DNA of 64,000 bases, taken from DAOTVD01 sp034437075. GTDB taxonomy: Bacteria > Chloroflexota > Anaerolineae > Aggregatilineales > J027. The stretch is from assembly GCA_034437075.1 (NCBI GenBank), contig DAOTVD010000427.1, positions 19,704 through 83,703 of the forward strand, read 5' to 3'. The notes under the pieces are model-generated. The model made no database searches. It saw only the letters and a program-made list of their open reading frames with translations, and was not told where the DNA came from. Made by a program: the position numbers and the translations under genes. This document shows positions 27,433 through 35,937 of this stretch, one piece after another (the stretch's first letter is position 1; every line of letters starts with the position of its first letter).

Positions 27433-28914
27433 TTACTCTCTTTGCGCTTCCAATATTTGAGCAGCAAATTCGGACGTCACTTCCGTGTGTCCTTGAGCGG
27501 TAGCCGCGCTTTCCACTTGCATTTGTAATTCTCGGCTAGCGGAAATCCGCGCTAAATACGGCATTTTTTCTAGGATGGCATCTAACAAGGCTTTGGCATC
27601 TTTGTCCCAGGGGAGGTTTCCCCCGGCTTTAGGCTGCGGTGGGCCTGCGGGCGCTTTTTGGGCGGCATAGGCACTATCCAAGGGCAGGAAGTTATACAAG
27701 GCTTCGTATAAGCGATTGACGATTTCCTGAATGATATGCACTGTTCCGCGATAGCCCATAAAGGGCGTACCCACCGAGCGGCGCACAATCGGCCCCGGAA
27801 AGGCTGCCGGGATAAAGTTTGTATGCTTCGCGCCGCCTTCGCTCAGATAGATTTTTTCATTGATTGAGCCGAAGAAAAATCCAGGCGGGCGCGTGTGTAA
27901 CAAATGGCGTAGCGCCTCGGTATCCATATCATCGGGCCGGCGGGGCCGCGTTACGGCAACCGTAATCGGCATGCCGAGTTCATCGCCGAGATAGGCCTGC
28001 AAGCCTTCGACATAAGTTCGGGTCGCTACGACACCAATTGTTGTGGTGCCAAACCAATCGCCCTGCGGGCCTTTCCACAAGTCCCACACAGCTTGCAGCG
28101 TGGTCTGTTTTTCGTGTTGCATAAAAGCACGCGCTTGCTCCGATATACCGAGCCACTCGCCCAATTGATGGACAAATTCATTGGTTGCCCGAATACCTAT
28201 CGGGGCATGCAGCCATTTATCACCGAGCGCAGCGGCCAGGGTATGGCCAAACTCTTGATACATGACTACATTGATTTCTGCTTTGGCAAGTTGGGCAATA
28301 TCCGCAAGTTTGGACTCCGCCGGGAAAACCATATTCACGCGCCCACCTGCGCCTTCGATCAAGCGCCGGACTTCGTGCAAATCGGATGGCGAGTTAAAGC
28401 ACCCATAGGTCGGGCCGATGATATTTACCAGCCCCGGTTCAGGTTGTATATCGGCGGCGGCTTGCGCGCCATAAGTATCCCACAACCACTTGAGCACGCG
28501 GTCACGGCCCGTCCATTCATCCTCATTCAAGGATTCACTATGAAAGAAGGTCGTACCCGGCGCCAATTGGCCTACCATATCGGATAAATCCGAGCCGATC
28601 ATTTCGCTTTCGGCAGTCGAGATGACGATTAGATACTTGCCATCAAGCAAGCCTTGATCGCGCAAATCTTCGTAGGTGCGCTGGACTGCCGGGCCGGTGC
28701 CAGTGCCGCCAACTTCGTCCTGGGTGATGACCGAAGGCGTGATGTTCTCAATATGCGGGATGGCATCTGTATAATCCGGTACCGCTGTAGCGACCAGATT
28801 AAAACAGCCTATCGGCGCATCGCAGATGACATGCACATCGGGCATGGGGCAGATGCTCCATACCGCCGCCCAGTAGCTACTGGTTTCGGGTAAATCACGA
28901 ATCACGCGCGGCAT
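27433..28914 (-). CDS. bchZ: Chlorophyllide a reductase subunit BchZ
   Basis: BchZ is the beta-type catalytic subunit of the nitrogenase-like chlorophyllide a reductase, which reduces the C7=C8 bond. The 493-aa sequence has the BchZ-type opening LPETSSYWAAVWSICPMPDV and DAPIGCFNLVATAVPDYTDA with a cluster-ligand Cys. It is distinguished from BchB by this opening and by VISTAESEMIGSDLSDMVG. The start at 28914 has GGAG seven bp upstream and overlaps the bchY end by 20 bp. Length matches BchZ. Confidence 0.88.
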   Translation of the reverse strand: MPRVIRDLPETSSYWAAVWSICPMPDVHVICDAPIGCFNLVATAVPDYTDAIPHIENITPSVITQDEVGGTGTGPAVQRTYEDLRDQGLLDGKYLIVISTAESEMIGSDLSDMVGQLAPGTTFFHSESLNEDEWTGRDRVLKWLWDTYGAQAAADIQPEPGLVNIIGPTYGCFNSPSDLHEVRRLIEGAGGRVNMVFPAESKLADIAQLAKAEINVVMYQEFGHTLAAALGDKWLHAPIGIRATNEFVHQLGEWLGISEQARAFMQHEKQTTLQAVWDLWKGPQGDWFGTTTIGVVATRTYVEGLQAYLGDELGMPITVAVTRPRRPDDMDTEALRHLLHTRPPGFFFGSINEKIYLSEGGAKHTNFIPAAFPGPIVRRSVGTPFMGYRGTVHIIQEIVNRLYEALYNFLPLDSAYAAQKAPAGPPQPKAGGNLPWDKDAKALLDAILEKMPYLARISASRELQMQVESAATAQGHTEVTSEFAAQILEAQRE

Positions 28915-30169
28915 CAGCAGGCTCCATAAAGAACTCTTGCATCCACTCATAGCGATGCGTGCGGTCGAGCGTTTGGCGGATAAAAGCTAAAGTCGCAGCC
29001 ATGCCCCCGCTTAAGAAAAAGGGCCGCGAGGCAAGTTGATTGGTGAAATACATGGCCGGGATACCGCGCTTTTTAGCTTCGGCACAGAATGGCGTCGTTC
29101 CGAGTACAAGATCGGGTTTATATTCATCCAGCGCTGCGACATCATCTTCTAAAGATTTACGATAGACGATGTCGCGCGTACCACGGGCCTTTAGCCAACT
29201 TTCATCCGGCAAAACAAGCGGGTCGGAGCCAATCGACGTTGAGACAAACGGCACCTCGGCGCCAGCTTCCACCAGCAACCGCGCATAGGCTAGTTCGCTA
29301 CCTTCATAGCCCGTTACCAGAATACGCCCAGATAGCGGCTGAGCATCCACAATGGCTTGAGCTTGGGCGCGCTCGGCGTCTGCCACGGTTTCGACTTGTT
29401 CGGGATCAAGATCGAGCAGCGAACCTATCGCTTTCAACCAGGCATACGTGCCGGAAATCCCGACCGGCGCCCCACCAACCACCGACAAGCCCCATTCGCG
29501 AAAGGCGCTGACCGTCTGCTTATAGAACGGATGCAACGACGCCACCGCGCCAAAACGGGCGGCACGGCGTAAGTCTTCCAACGAGCGCCCAGGTAAGGTG
29601 ATCGTGGATGTTACGCCCATTTGACGCAGCAAGCCGTCAATGGCGAGGGGGTCTGCCGGGAAGACTTCACCCAGCAAGACTAGCGATTTTTCCTCGCGCG
29701 GGCCTTCGGTATTCCCAAGGCGCCGCACCAACGCATTCAGGGCCACGTCTTTGGTTTCGGGGTGCGAATGGATCGCGTAGGCGGGCACGCGCACCAGGAC
29801 AACATCTGCGCCATTTACCTGTTGGGGTAACATTTCCTCGGGCAAGCCCGCCGTTTCAGCCACACAGAGCGAAATCACGGGGATGAGTTCGCAGCCGGGT
29901 TCCTGCGCGGCAACATCAATCGCCGCGCGGGTCGCTTCCACGACCTGACCAGACATCAACTCTTCTACCCCCAGATGCGCCGCCAAAATGGACTTTCGCG
30001 CGCCGTAAAAGTGCGTCACGAATTTAAGCCCATACAGGCAGCCCGTATCGCTGGCCATCACGGGGTGCGAACCCTCGATACGGGTCAGGATGCGCAGAGC
30101 ACCAAAGGCTGGGCACATCGACTGCGGGTGAAGTTGACAAACTTTCTTTTGGGGCTGCGATGTTTGCAT
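28895..30169 (-). CDS. bchY: Chlorophyllide a reductase subunit BchY
   Basis: This is the alpha-type subunit of the BchXYZ reductase, pairing with BchZ. The 424-aa protein has the family opening CPAFGALRILTRIEGSHP and VMASDTGCLYGLKFVTHFYG, with cluster-ligand Cys. SVVGGAPVGISGTYAWL and the C-terminal FTNQLASRPFFLSGGM segments also fit. It lies 21 bp downstream of the HhH-domain gene. The bchY-bchZ pair is the usual gene order. Assignment is by pattern recognition of the BchY opening rather than alignment. Confidence 0.85.
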   Translation of the reverse strand: MQTSQPQKKVCQLHPQSMCPAFGALRILTRIEGSHPVMASDTGCLYGLKFVTHFYGARKSILAAHLGVEELMSGQVVEATRAAIDVAAQEPGCELIPVISLCVAETAGLPEEMLPQQVNGADVVLVRVPAYAIHSHPETKDVALNALVRRLGNTEGPREEKSLVLLGEVFPADPLAIDGLLRQMGVTSTITLPGRSLEDLRRAARFGAVASLHPFYKQTVSAFREWGLSVVGGAPVGISGTYAWLKAIGSLLDLDPEQVETVADAERAQAQAIVDAQPLSGRILVTGYEGSELAYARLLVEAGAEVPFVSTSIGSDPLVLPDESWLKARGTRDIVYRKSLEDDVAALDEYKPDLVLGTTPFCAEAKKRGIPAMYFTNQLASRPFFLSGGMAATLAFIRQTLDRTHRYEWMQEFFMEPADAARDS

Positions 30170-30190
30170 CAGTGAGACTCTTTCTAGTGA

Positions 30191-30802
30191 TTATTCTTCG
30201 GGCTCGCGTCCGCCGACCAAACGACTTTGGTAAGCTTGCAGGCCATCGACATCACCATCTACAAGGTATTGGGCTTGTTTAGGCCAAGTCTCGGCATCGC
30301 CGACAATCCGCACGCCGTGTTCTTCTTTCACGATGCGTTCTAGTTCGGCAGCGTCCATGCTGGCGATCTGCGCAAAGGTCGTAATCCCGCTGGCTGCGAG
30401 CGCGTCGGCGGTTTTGGGGCCGACGCCTTCAATCAAGGTCAGCTTGTCTGCTTCGGGAATACTGGCTTGTTTGGAAGACGTCTTTACCTCGGCAACGGCG
30501 CCTTTAGGTGCCGCAACTTGAGGCTTACCTGCGGTGCTGGCAACCTGCGGTGATACGACGGGAGCCGCCGAAATTTTGGGGGCCACGGTTACATCACCAT
30601 CAGTAAACAGGATTTCATCGCGGGCGGGCGTCATGGCAGCATACGGCTTACGCGGTTGCGGGCCGCCTAATGCTCGGCGCAGATACGTCCGACGCGCGTC
30701 CAGGTCGGTCATGGCGGCAAAGAGGACGAACCCCAAGACCGTCACTAAAAGCGGCGCGTAGCAAAACGCGATACCAGTTAAAGGAACACCGTCAAGAAAC
30801 AT
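30191..30802 (-). CDS. Membrane-anchored helix-hairpin-helix protein inside bchXYZ
   Basis: The 203-aa protein has an N-terminal transmembrane helix (FCYAPLLVTVLGFVLFAAM), a basic cytoplasmic segment with RRTYLRRALGG and a low-complexity Ala/Pro/Lys linker (residues about 75-115). A C-terminal helix-hairpin-helix domain (LTLIEGVGPKTADALAASGI) follows. HhH domains bind DNA or mediate protein contacts; in membrane proteins of this architecture the role is mostly unknown. It lies between the DUF169 gene and bchY with GGAG before the start, so it is part of the bch operon. It is not a known COR component. Confidence 0.7.
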   Translation of the reverse strand: MFLDGVPLTGIAFCYAPLLVTVLGFVLFAAMTDLDARRTYLRRALGGPQPRKPYAAMTPARDEILFTDGDVTVAPKISAAPVVSPQVASTAGKPQVAAPKGAVAEVKTSSKQASIPEADKLTLIEGVGPKTADALAASGITTFAQIASMDAAELERIVKEEHGVRIVGDAETWPKQAQYLVDGDVDGLQAYQSRLVGGREPEE

Positions 30803-30815
30803 GGGTTTCTCCGAT

Positions 30816-31544
30816 CTATTCTAAGCTCTCACGATGGGCATACGAGGGCATAATTACCTCTCGCATTTTTTTCGGATCAATACGGAAATTCTCCACAAGT
30901 TCGACGATGTACTGAAAATGATGCTGTGGAATAGAAACGAACATCTCGCCGCCCGCCACCTTGTTAAAGGCGCGCCCGCCACCATCCCCCAAGGCATAAA
31001 CACTGTTGCCAGTGTGCCAGGGCGCGGCAAAAATGGACGAACAAGCCGAGGGGCCAAGCTCGCCATGCGGGAAGGTGCCTTCGCGAACAGATGCCGCTCC
31101 GGCAATTTGCATAGCTTGTTGGGCGTTACAAACCGCCACCACCAGATCAACCGGGACGCCTGCGGGCACTTGGTCGAGCGGTGCGGCGGCTAACGCTTGT
31201 ACTGTTCCCTGGGGCAGAGAATAGCTTTGCTGCTTATTGCAGCGTGCGCCTTGCTCAGTGAAAAAACCCTGGGCCATGGTCAAGTATTCGCCCTCGGTGA
31301 TAAAGTCATCTGCTTCGGGATGTAACCCCAGGTGATATTGCCCCACCAAGCAATCATGGTGTTGGGCATCGACATATACATGTCGGCCTTGCTCGGCCAA
31401 ATGCACGATCATACAAGCAACCACATCGACAGGTTCATAGCCTGCGGGTGGGTCATCTTGGCAAAACGTAATAGCGACAGGTTGGCGCTTGAGGCGCATT
31501 TTATTGACGAGAATGTCGTTGAGATACACTAAATCAAAAGTCAT
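30816..31544 (-). CDS. DUF169-family protein inside bchXYZ
   Basis: The 242-aa soluble protein resembles DUF169: MRLKRQPVAITFCQDDP opening, VVACMIVHLAEQ and QHHDCLVGQYHLGL with conserved Cys, the central DLVVAVCNAQQAMQIAG segment, and the C-terminal GELGPSACSSIFAAP and GDGGGRAF. The family has no defined function in my knowledge. ATG 31544 is chosen because GGAGG lies 9 bp upstream, and the gene begins 14 bp after bchX. Its insertion between bchX and bchY suggests a cofactor, substrate-delivery or regulatory role in chlorophyllide reduction. Confidence 0.72.
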   Translation of the reverse strand: MTFDLVYLNDILVNKMRLKRQPVAITFCQDDPPAGYEPVDVVACMIVHLAEQGRHVYVDAQHHDCLVGQYHLGLHPEADDFITEGEYLTMAQGFFTEQGARCNKQQSYSLPQGTVQALAAAPLDQVPAGVPVDLVVAVCNAQQAMQIAGAASVREGTFPHGELGPSACSSIFAAPWHTGNSVYALGDGGGRAFNKVAGGEMFVSIPQHHFQYIVELVENFRIDPKKMREVIMPSYAHRESLE

Positions 31545-31557
31545 AATGGCCGCCTCC

Positions 31558-32739
31558 TCAGTGATAAGATGGTGCGTCGATATAACGCACATCAATTTGC
31601 GAGAAGGTCTGCCCGGTGCGCAACAACGCGGACAAAAAAGCGGCTTTTTCGTTTAAGTCATGCGGGTCACCGATCATGATTTCAGTCGCGCCAGAGGTCA
31701 CCGTGATGCCCTCTTTAACATTGCGATCTAAACCCGTGACATGGATGCCGATAGCCTCCATCATTTCTTGCACTTTAAGCTGCAAGGGATCGGTCGTGTG
31801 TACCTGACGCATGGGCATCAGCGGAATTTCAAATAGGGTTTGTGCTTTTGGGCCGGATGCGTCGCTAAACAGATCGGCATCGCTGGCGGATGCTGGCACG
31901 CCGGGCGGTTCCTGGGCATCAAACACGGCCAAAAACTCATCATAGTCCAACGGGTGAAAATCACGCGCAGGCGGGATTTCATCGCGGGCAATGCGTCCGG
32001 CCAGGTCGCCAAAGAGCCTATCGAATTCATCGACCTCAAAAGCGAGCTTACAACCATCCGCCAGTACACGCACCCGATGATTCAGTGGCACGCGCGTCAG
32101 AATGGGTAAGCCAGAAGCCGCCGCAAAGCGGTCTGCCGTATCCGTGCCATCATCGCGATTGACGATAAGCCCCAAAATTTGGGTCGTGCCACCCATCGAC
32201 TGAAAATACTGCGTCGCTTTGGCGATATTGTTTGCCGCGTAGAGCGATTGGCGGTCATGCCCCACCACGATAATGACCTGTTCGGCCAGAGAACGCGCCA
32301 GAGGGGTTGCAAACCCGCCGCACACGACATCACCGAGGAAGTCCATCACGATGAAATCCAGATTCCAACGATCCAGACCCAAGCGTTCGAGCACCTTAAA
32401 ACCATGTGTGATGCCCTGGCCGCCACAGCCGCGCCCCACTTCTGGGCCGCCAATTTCGCAGCCAAAGATGGGCACACCGGGCGCAAGTTCATTCCGAAAG
32501 ATCACATCGCCAACCTGCATGGCGTCTTCTGTGCCAGCTTCTTTGTGCTCGCGCCAGACATCGCCCAGCGTGGGCAACGAATGGCCATCGAAAATCGTGT
32601 TGCAAGAATCATGTTTAGGGTCACAACCCAGTTGTAAAACGCGGTGACCGTCTAGCGCCAAACGCGCGGTTAAGTTGGAGGTGGTAAAGCTTTTGCCGAT
32701 ACCACCCTTGCCATAAATGGCGAGCATACGTGCCGTCAT
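31558..32739 (-). CDS. bchX: Chlorophyllide a reductase iron protein BchX, with C-terminal extension
   Basis: This is the ATPase and electron-donor subunit of chlorophyllide a reductase. It has the P-loop YGKGGIGKSFTTSNL, the LGCDPKHDSCNTIF switch, the cluster Cys in GPEVGRGCGGQGI and the BchX-type DFLGDVVCGGFATPLARSL. The 393-aa length exceeds the usual BchX (about 330 aa). The last 90 or so residues (about 301-393, ending QIDVRYIDAPSYH) are extra and look like the C-terminal beta domain of FtsQ/DivIB. ATG 32739 overlaps the bchC stop as ATGA, with GGAGG upstream. Confidence 0.85.
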   Translation of the reverse strand: MTARMLAIYGKGGIGKSFTTSNLTARLALDGHRVLQLGCDPKHDSCNTIFDGHSLPTLGDVWREHKEAGTEDAMQVGDVIFRNELAPGVPIFGCEIGGPEVGRGCGGQGITHGFKVLERLGLDRWNLDFIVMDFLGDVVCGGFATPLARSLAEQVIIVVGHDRQSLYAANNIAKATQYFQSMGGTTQILGLIVNRDDGTDTADRFAAASGLPILTRVPLNHRVRVLADGCKLAFEVDEFDRLFGDLAGRIARDEIPPARDFHPLDYDEFLAVFDAQEPPGVPASASDADLFSDASGPKAQTLFEIPLMPMRQVHTTDPLQLKVQEMMEAIGIHVTGLDRNVKEGITVTSGATEIMIGDPHDLNEKAAFLSALLRTGQTFSQIDVRYIDAPSYH

Positions 32740-33725
32740 GAGGTTGCCTCCTCGGTTGTGTGTGATGTGGCGTTCCATTCGAGGACAAGCTTCAGACAGT
32801 CCAAATCATTCAGAGCGATGTCATAAGCCGTGGTAATGTCCGTGATCGGTAAGGTGTGGGTCAAAAGCGGCGCGCCATCCAGCGCCCCATCCGCGAGCAT
32901 ATCGCGGCTACGCGGCAAATCATCCGGCCCCCATTCTTTGGCCGTGAGCAAACGCGCTTCTTTCAAAAAGAGCGGCATATAAGGCATATCGAGATTTTGG
33001 TAGTAACCGAGTAGCAAAATCGTGCCGCCGTTATCGAGATGCGGCAGCGCCGCCGTGAGCGCGCTCATGGAGCCGCTCGCTTCGATAATCGATTGCACGG
33101 GCGCATCGAGTACGTCATCAAGTGAGGTTTCATCCACGTTGATGATCTTATCTGCTACCGCACATGATAACCGGGCGGGGTTTTTATCCGTCACGGCAAC
33201 CCAGGCGCCACGTTGCATGGCGATGCGTGCGGCCAACTGCCCGACTGGCCCCTGGCCGATCACAAGCACGCGCGACTCTGGGGCTGGGTCGAGGACATCA
33301 ACGCCATGCAGCGAAGTTGCGGTCAGGGCCAGCAAAACACCGTGGCGCGGGTCAAGATCGCCCAAGGGAATCAGGCGGTCAACGTCCGTGAACAAATATT
33401 GCGATTGGCCGCCCCAGGCGCCGTTGATGCCATCGTAGCACATCGCGCCACCGACATAGACCCAGCGTCCGAGCCATTCATCGGGGACATCATCGCCCGT
33501 TTCGATGACCTGGCCAACTGTTTCGTAGCCCGGCACGACCGGCAATTGCAACATCGGATGAGGCATCTGGCCACCAAGCAACATACGCTCGGTGCCTGCG
33601 CTAATGGATGTGTATACGGTTTGGATAAGTGCATCACGCGGCCCTAGTGGGCGCAAAGCAACCTCTTGCAAGGCAACTTCGCCCGGGCCTGTGATGACGA
33701 CAGCACGGGATTTCACAATCGGCAC
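32736..33725 (-). CDS. bchC: Bacteriochlorophyllide a dehydrogenase BchC
   Basis: This 329-aa zinc-less medium-chain dehydrogenase oxidises the C3 hydroxyethyl group to acetyl in BChl a synthesis. The BchC features include SISAGTERMLLGGQMPHP, VVPGYETVGQVIE and the NAD motif VLVIGQGPVGQLAARI. It lies 5 bp after bchF and overlaps bchX by ATGA, so bchF-bchC-bchX form one unit as in many proteobacterial clusters. The start is GTG at 33725. A canonical ribosome site is not obvious. Confidence 0.85.
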   Translation of the reverse strand: MPIVKSRAVVITGPGEVALQEVALRPLGPRDALIQTVYTSISAGTERMLLGGQMPHPMLQLPVVPGYETVGQVIETGDDVPDEWLGRWVYVGGAMCYDGINGAWGGQSQYLFTDVDRLIPLGDLDPRHGVLLALTATSLHGVDVLDPAPESRVLVIGQGPVGQLAARIAMQRGAWVAVTDKNPARLSCAVADKIINVDETSLDDVLDAPVQSIIEASGSMSALTAALPHLDNGGTILLLGYYQNLDMPYMPLFLKEARLLTAKEWGPDDLPRSRDMLADGALDGAPLLTHTLPITDITTAYDIALNDLDCLKLVLEWNATSHTTEEATS

Positions 33726-33730
33726 TTTCG

Positions 33731-34195
33731 TTAAGTCGCTGACGCTTGGAGGCGCTGCTTACGCGCGCGCAACCCACGCCAGAAGAACTGCGCAAAGTTA
33801 ATCAGGTAAGTGATATAGGCCACGAGCATCAGGGTCATGATACCATCATGCGACCAACCCAGCAGCAACGCGACGAAATACAAGTTATGCATGAACATCG
33901 CAACGGCGTTAAACGCATCTTCCCAGAAAAATTCCGGGGCCAAGAACCATTTGCCATAGACTTCTTTTTCCCAGAACATGCCTGTGATCGTGATCAGCCA
34001 GAGCATTGCAATTTTAATCAGCACGCTCAGATTAGCGATGGTGTAGCCATCTCCAGTAGTCAGATAACGCACGATCAAAATTAGGCTGACGATAAACGTT
34101 AGGAATTGAAGCGGGGCCAGCACGGTCTGCACCAGCGTCCATTTGCTGGTTTGGCGTTTATGCATTTGTTCTTGGGTATAGGTCACTTTGGTCAT
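33731..34195 (-). CDS. bchF: 3-vinyl bacteriochlorophyllide hydratase BchF
   Basis: This 154-aa membrane protein has four predicted helices and the family opening KWTLVQTVLAPLQFLTFIVS, then FWEKEVYGKWFLAPEFFWED. BchF hydrates the C3 vinyl to hydroxyethyl, which BchC then oxidises. Adjacent location to bchC supports the assignment. The gene begins 18 bp after bchO. Confidence 0.88.
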   Translation of the reverse strand: MTKVTYTQEQMHKRQTSKWTLVQTVLAPLQFLTFIVSLILIVRYLTTGDGYTIANLSVLIKIAMLWLITITGMFWEKEVYGKWFLAPEFFWEDAFNAVAMFMHNLYFVALLLGWSHDGIMTLMLVAYITYLINFAQFFWRGLRARKQRLQASAT

Positions 34196-34213
34196 TGTAT
34201 TCAGCTTTCTAAC

Positions 34214-35104
34214 CTAAACGTTCAAAAAGTCACGTAAAATCGCGTGGAATTCGGCGGGTTTTTCTAGCATGGGCATATGCCCGCAGTCTTCGATCCAGAT
34301 GACCTGGCTACCGGGGATATGCTCCACGGTGTAATCGACATTTTGCGGTGGCATCAGCCGATCTTGGCGACAAGCGACAAGCAATGTCGGCACATGCACG
34401 CGAGCGCCCGCTGCGGGAATCGCTTTGGTGGGCGCATCGTGGGCACACGCTGCCGCTGTGGCGCCATCCAATTGCAGATAATCCAAGAAGCCGCGCCGTA
34501 ACAGGTCATCATTTTTGGGAATGTGATGAAAATAGCGGCTGGCCATCATGTACGATAGTCCGGGGACATCGGCCAACCAATCGGGCCGGAACATCATCGT
34601 CACGCGGAAGACTTTCATCACCGTGCGGTAAACTTGTTCTTCCAGATCGCGCACAAAAAAGCTCAAGGACGTGAGCAAGAGTCGCTCGACGCGGTCAGGC
34701 TGCGCGTCAGACACCAGCAACGCCATGGCGCTGCCCATCGAATGACCCACAACCTGGACCTGGTCTAGCGAAAGCGTATCTAGGAGGTATAACAAGGTGT
34801 TGACCTGATCGAACAAATTCTGGGCCGTATTAACGGGTTGCGAACGGCCCGTTCCGGGCAGGTCTGGAACAACCACCGGCACTGTACGCGACAATTGCGC
34901 GGCGGTGTCTTCCCAATAGGTTCCCGTGCCGCCCCAGCCATGGATCAATAAAATCGGCGGCGCGTCAATCGGACTATGCGGCTCCCAAACATCGACTACT
35001 AGCGGCCCCTGAGGGGGGTGTAGTGTGATCGTATGTTTGCAAGCCTCGGGTAAATGTACGGATACAGTATCCGAAGCAGATGGCGCTGGGTGATTCATCA
35101 TCAT
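34214..35104 (-). CDS. bchO: BchO-like alpha/beta hydrolase
   Basis: The 296-aa alpha/beta hydrolase has the oxyanion segment LIHGWGGTGTYWED, DLPGTGRSQP and the nucleophile elbow VVGHSMGSAMALL. The C-terminal His lies in EDCGHMPMLEKPAEF. BchO is a magnesium-chelatase-associated hydrolase of unclear biochemical role in BChl clusters. ATG 35104 overlaps the puhE stop as ATGA. The gene lies among puhE and bchF, which supports BchO rather than an unrelated hydrolase. The exact reaction is not known. Confidence 0.75.
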   Translation of the reverse strand: MMMNHPAPSASDTVSVHLPEACKHTITLHPPQGPLVVDVWEPHSPIDAPPILLIHGWGGTGTYWEDTAAQLSRTVPVVVPDLPGTGRSQPVNTAQNLFDQVNTLLYLLDTLSLDQVQVVGHSMGSAMALLVSDAQPDRVERLLLTSLSFFVRDLEEQVYRTVMKVFRVTMMFRPDWLADVPGLSYMMASRYFHHIPKNDDLLRRGFLDYLQLDGATAAACAHDAPTKAIPAAGARVHVPTLLVACRQDRLMPPQNVDYTVEHIPGSQVIWIEDCGHMPMLEKPAEFHAILRDFLNV

Positions 35105-35937
35105 TGTGCGGGGCCTTTCACTTGTTCGCGAGATGTTTCTACCGCAACAGGTCGCCGGGCTTCGGCCTCGGGTAAGTGATGATGTAAAGCAAACGTCCAT
35201 ACGGACTCTGGCAAAGGCAAAACCAGTAACCAATGCTCGATGAGACCCAGCGTTATCATGGTCGCAACGAATAAACTACCGATGCGCTGCGCGGGGTCGA
35301 TATCGGGCTGAAAAGCCGCATAGCCCAACATCATAGCGGTACCAGTCGCCAAAGCCACAGAGAAAGGAAACAGGATATTTGAAGCCCCCCGCCCCAGCAG
35401 ATCGCGCACATAATGCATTTGCGTAGGGAGCAAATCGATACGGAAATTGCGCACGCCCAAAAATACATTCAACTTAGCGCTTGTGTGCATCAAGGCCAGC
35501 GCAAGATAAATCCACAACCCCCAGCGGTTGGCCGATGACCAGGTCAGCGCCAAGAGCAAAATACCCACGAGGATAACCAGCACCTCATGATAGGCACTAA
35601 AACGCAGAGCCAGCCAAAAACGAGTTCGCATTGAGGCCGCCTGGGGTACTTCTGTTTTGGATTGTGGCCCCGTGATAAACCCCATGAAATACCCGGCAAC
35701 TTGCCAGGCCCAGACCACAATACCGCAGGTCACAGCGAGATAAATGTCGCCTATACCGGTGCCTTCACGGGTAGCGATAAGCACCCCCAAGGCCAAAACT
35801 AAGGCCACCGTTGCCGCCGCATAGCCCCAGCGCATCGCTTGCCGCGAGCGACCATACAGTGCAAAAACCACCCCGGCGGACATCCACCACAGGAAGATGG
35901 CATAAAAAATTGGGGCAATGACGGTATACCAGGGCAT
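35101..35937 (-). CDS. puhE: Photosynthetic complex assembly protein PuhE-like
   Basis: This 278-aa membrane protein with about seven helices has the PuhE-type central segment RFSAYHEVLVILVGILLLAL and NRWGLWIYLALALMHTSAKL, then NVFLGVRNFRIDLLPTQMHY. PuhE is an assembly factor known in proteobacterial puh clusters. The start at 35937 overlaps the bchP stop as TGATG, so the earlier in-frame Met is not used. Its place between bchP and bchO suits an assembly role for the reaction centre. Confidence 0.78.
   Translation of the reverse strand: MPWYTVIAPIFYAIFLWWMSAGVVFALYGRSRQAMRWGYAAATVALVLALGVLIATREGTGIGDIYLAVTCGIVVWAWQVAGYFMGFITGPQSKTEVPQAASMRTRFWLALRFSAYHEVLVILVGILLLALTWSSANRWGLWIYLALALMHTSAKLNVFLGVRNFRIDLLPTQMHYVRDLLGRGASNILFPFSVALATGTAMMLGYAAFQPDIDPAQRIGSLFVATMITLGLIEHWLLVLPLPESVWTFALHHHLPEAEARRPVAVETSREQVKGPAQ

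Noticed and set aside
27433..28914. Possible BchB (protochlorophyllide reductase) identity
   Set aside because: The opening segment and the downstream AESEMIG pattern match BchZ, and the partner genes are bchX and bchY rather than bchL and bchN.
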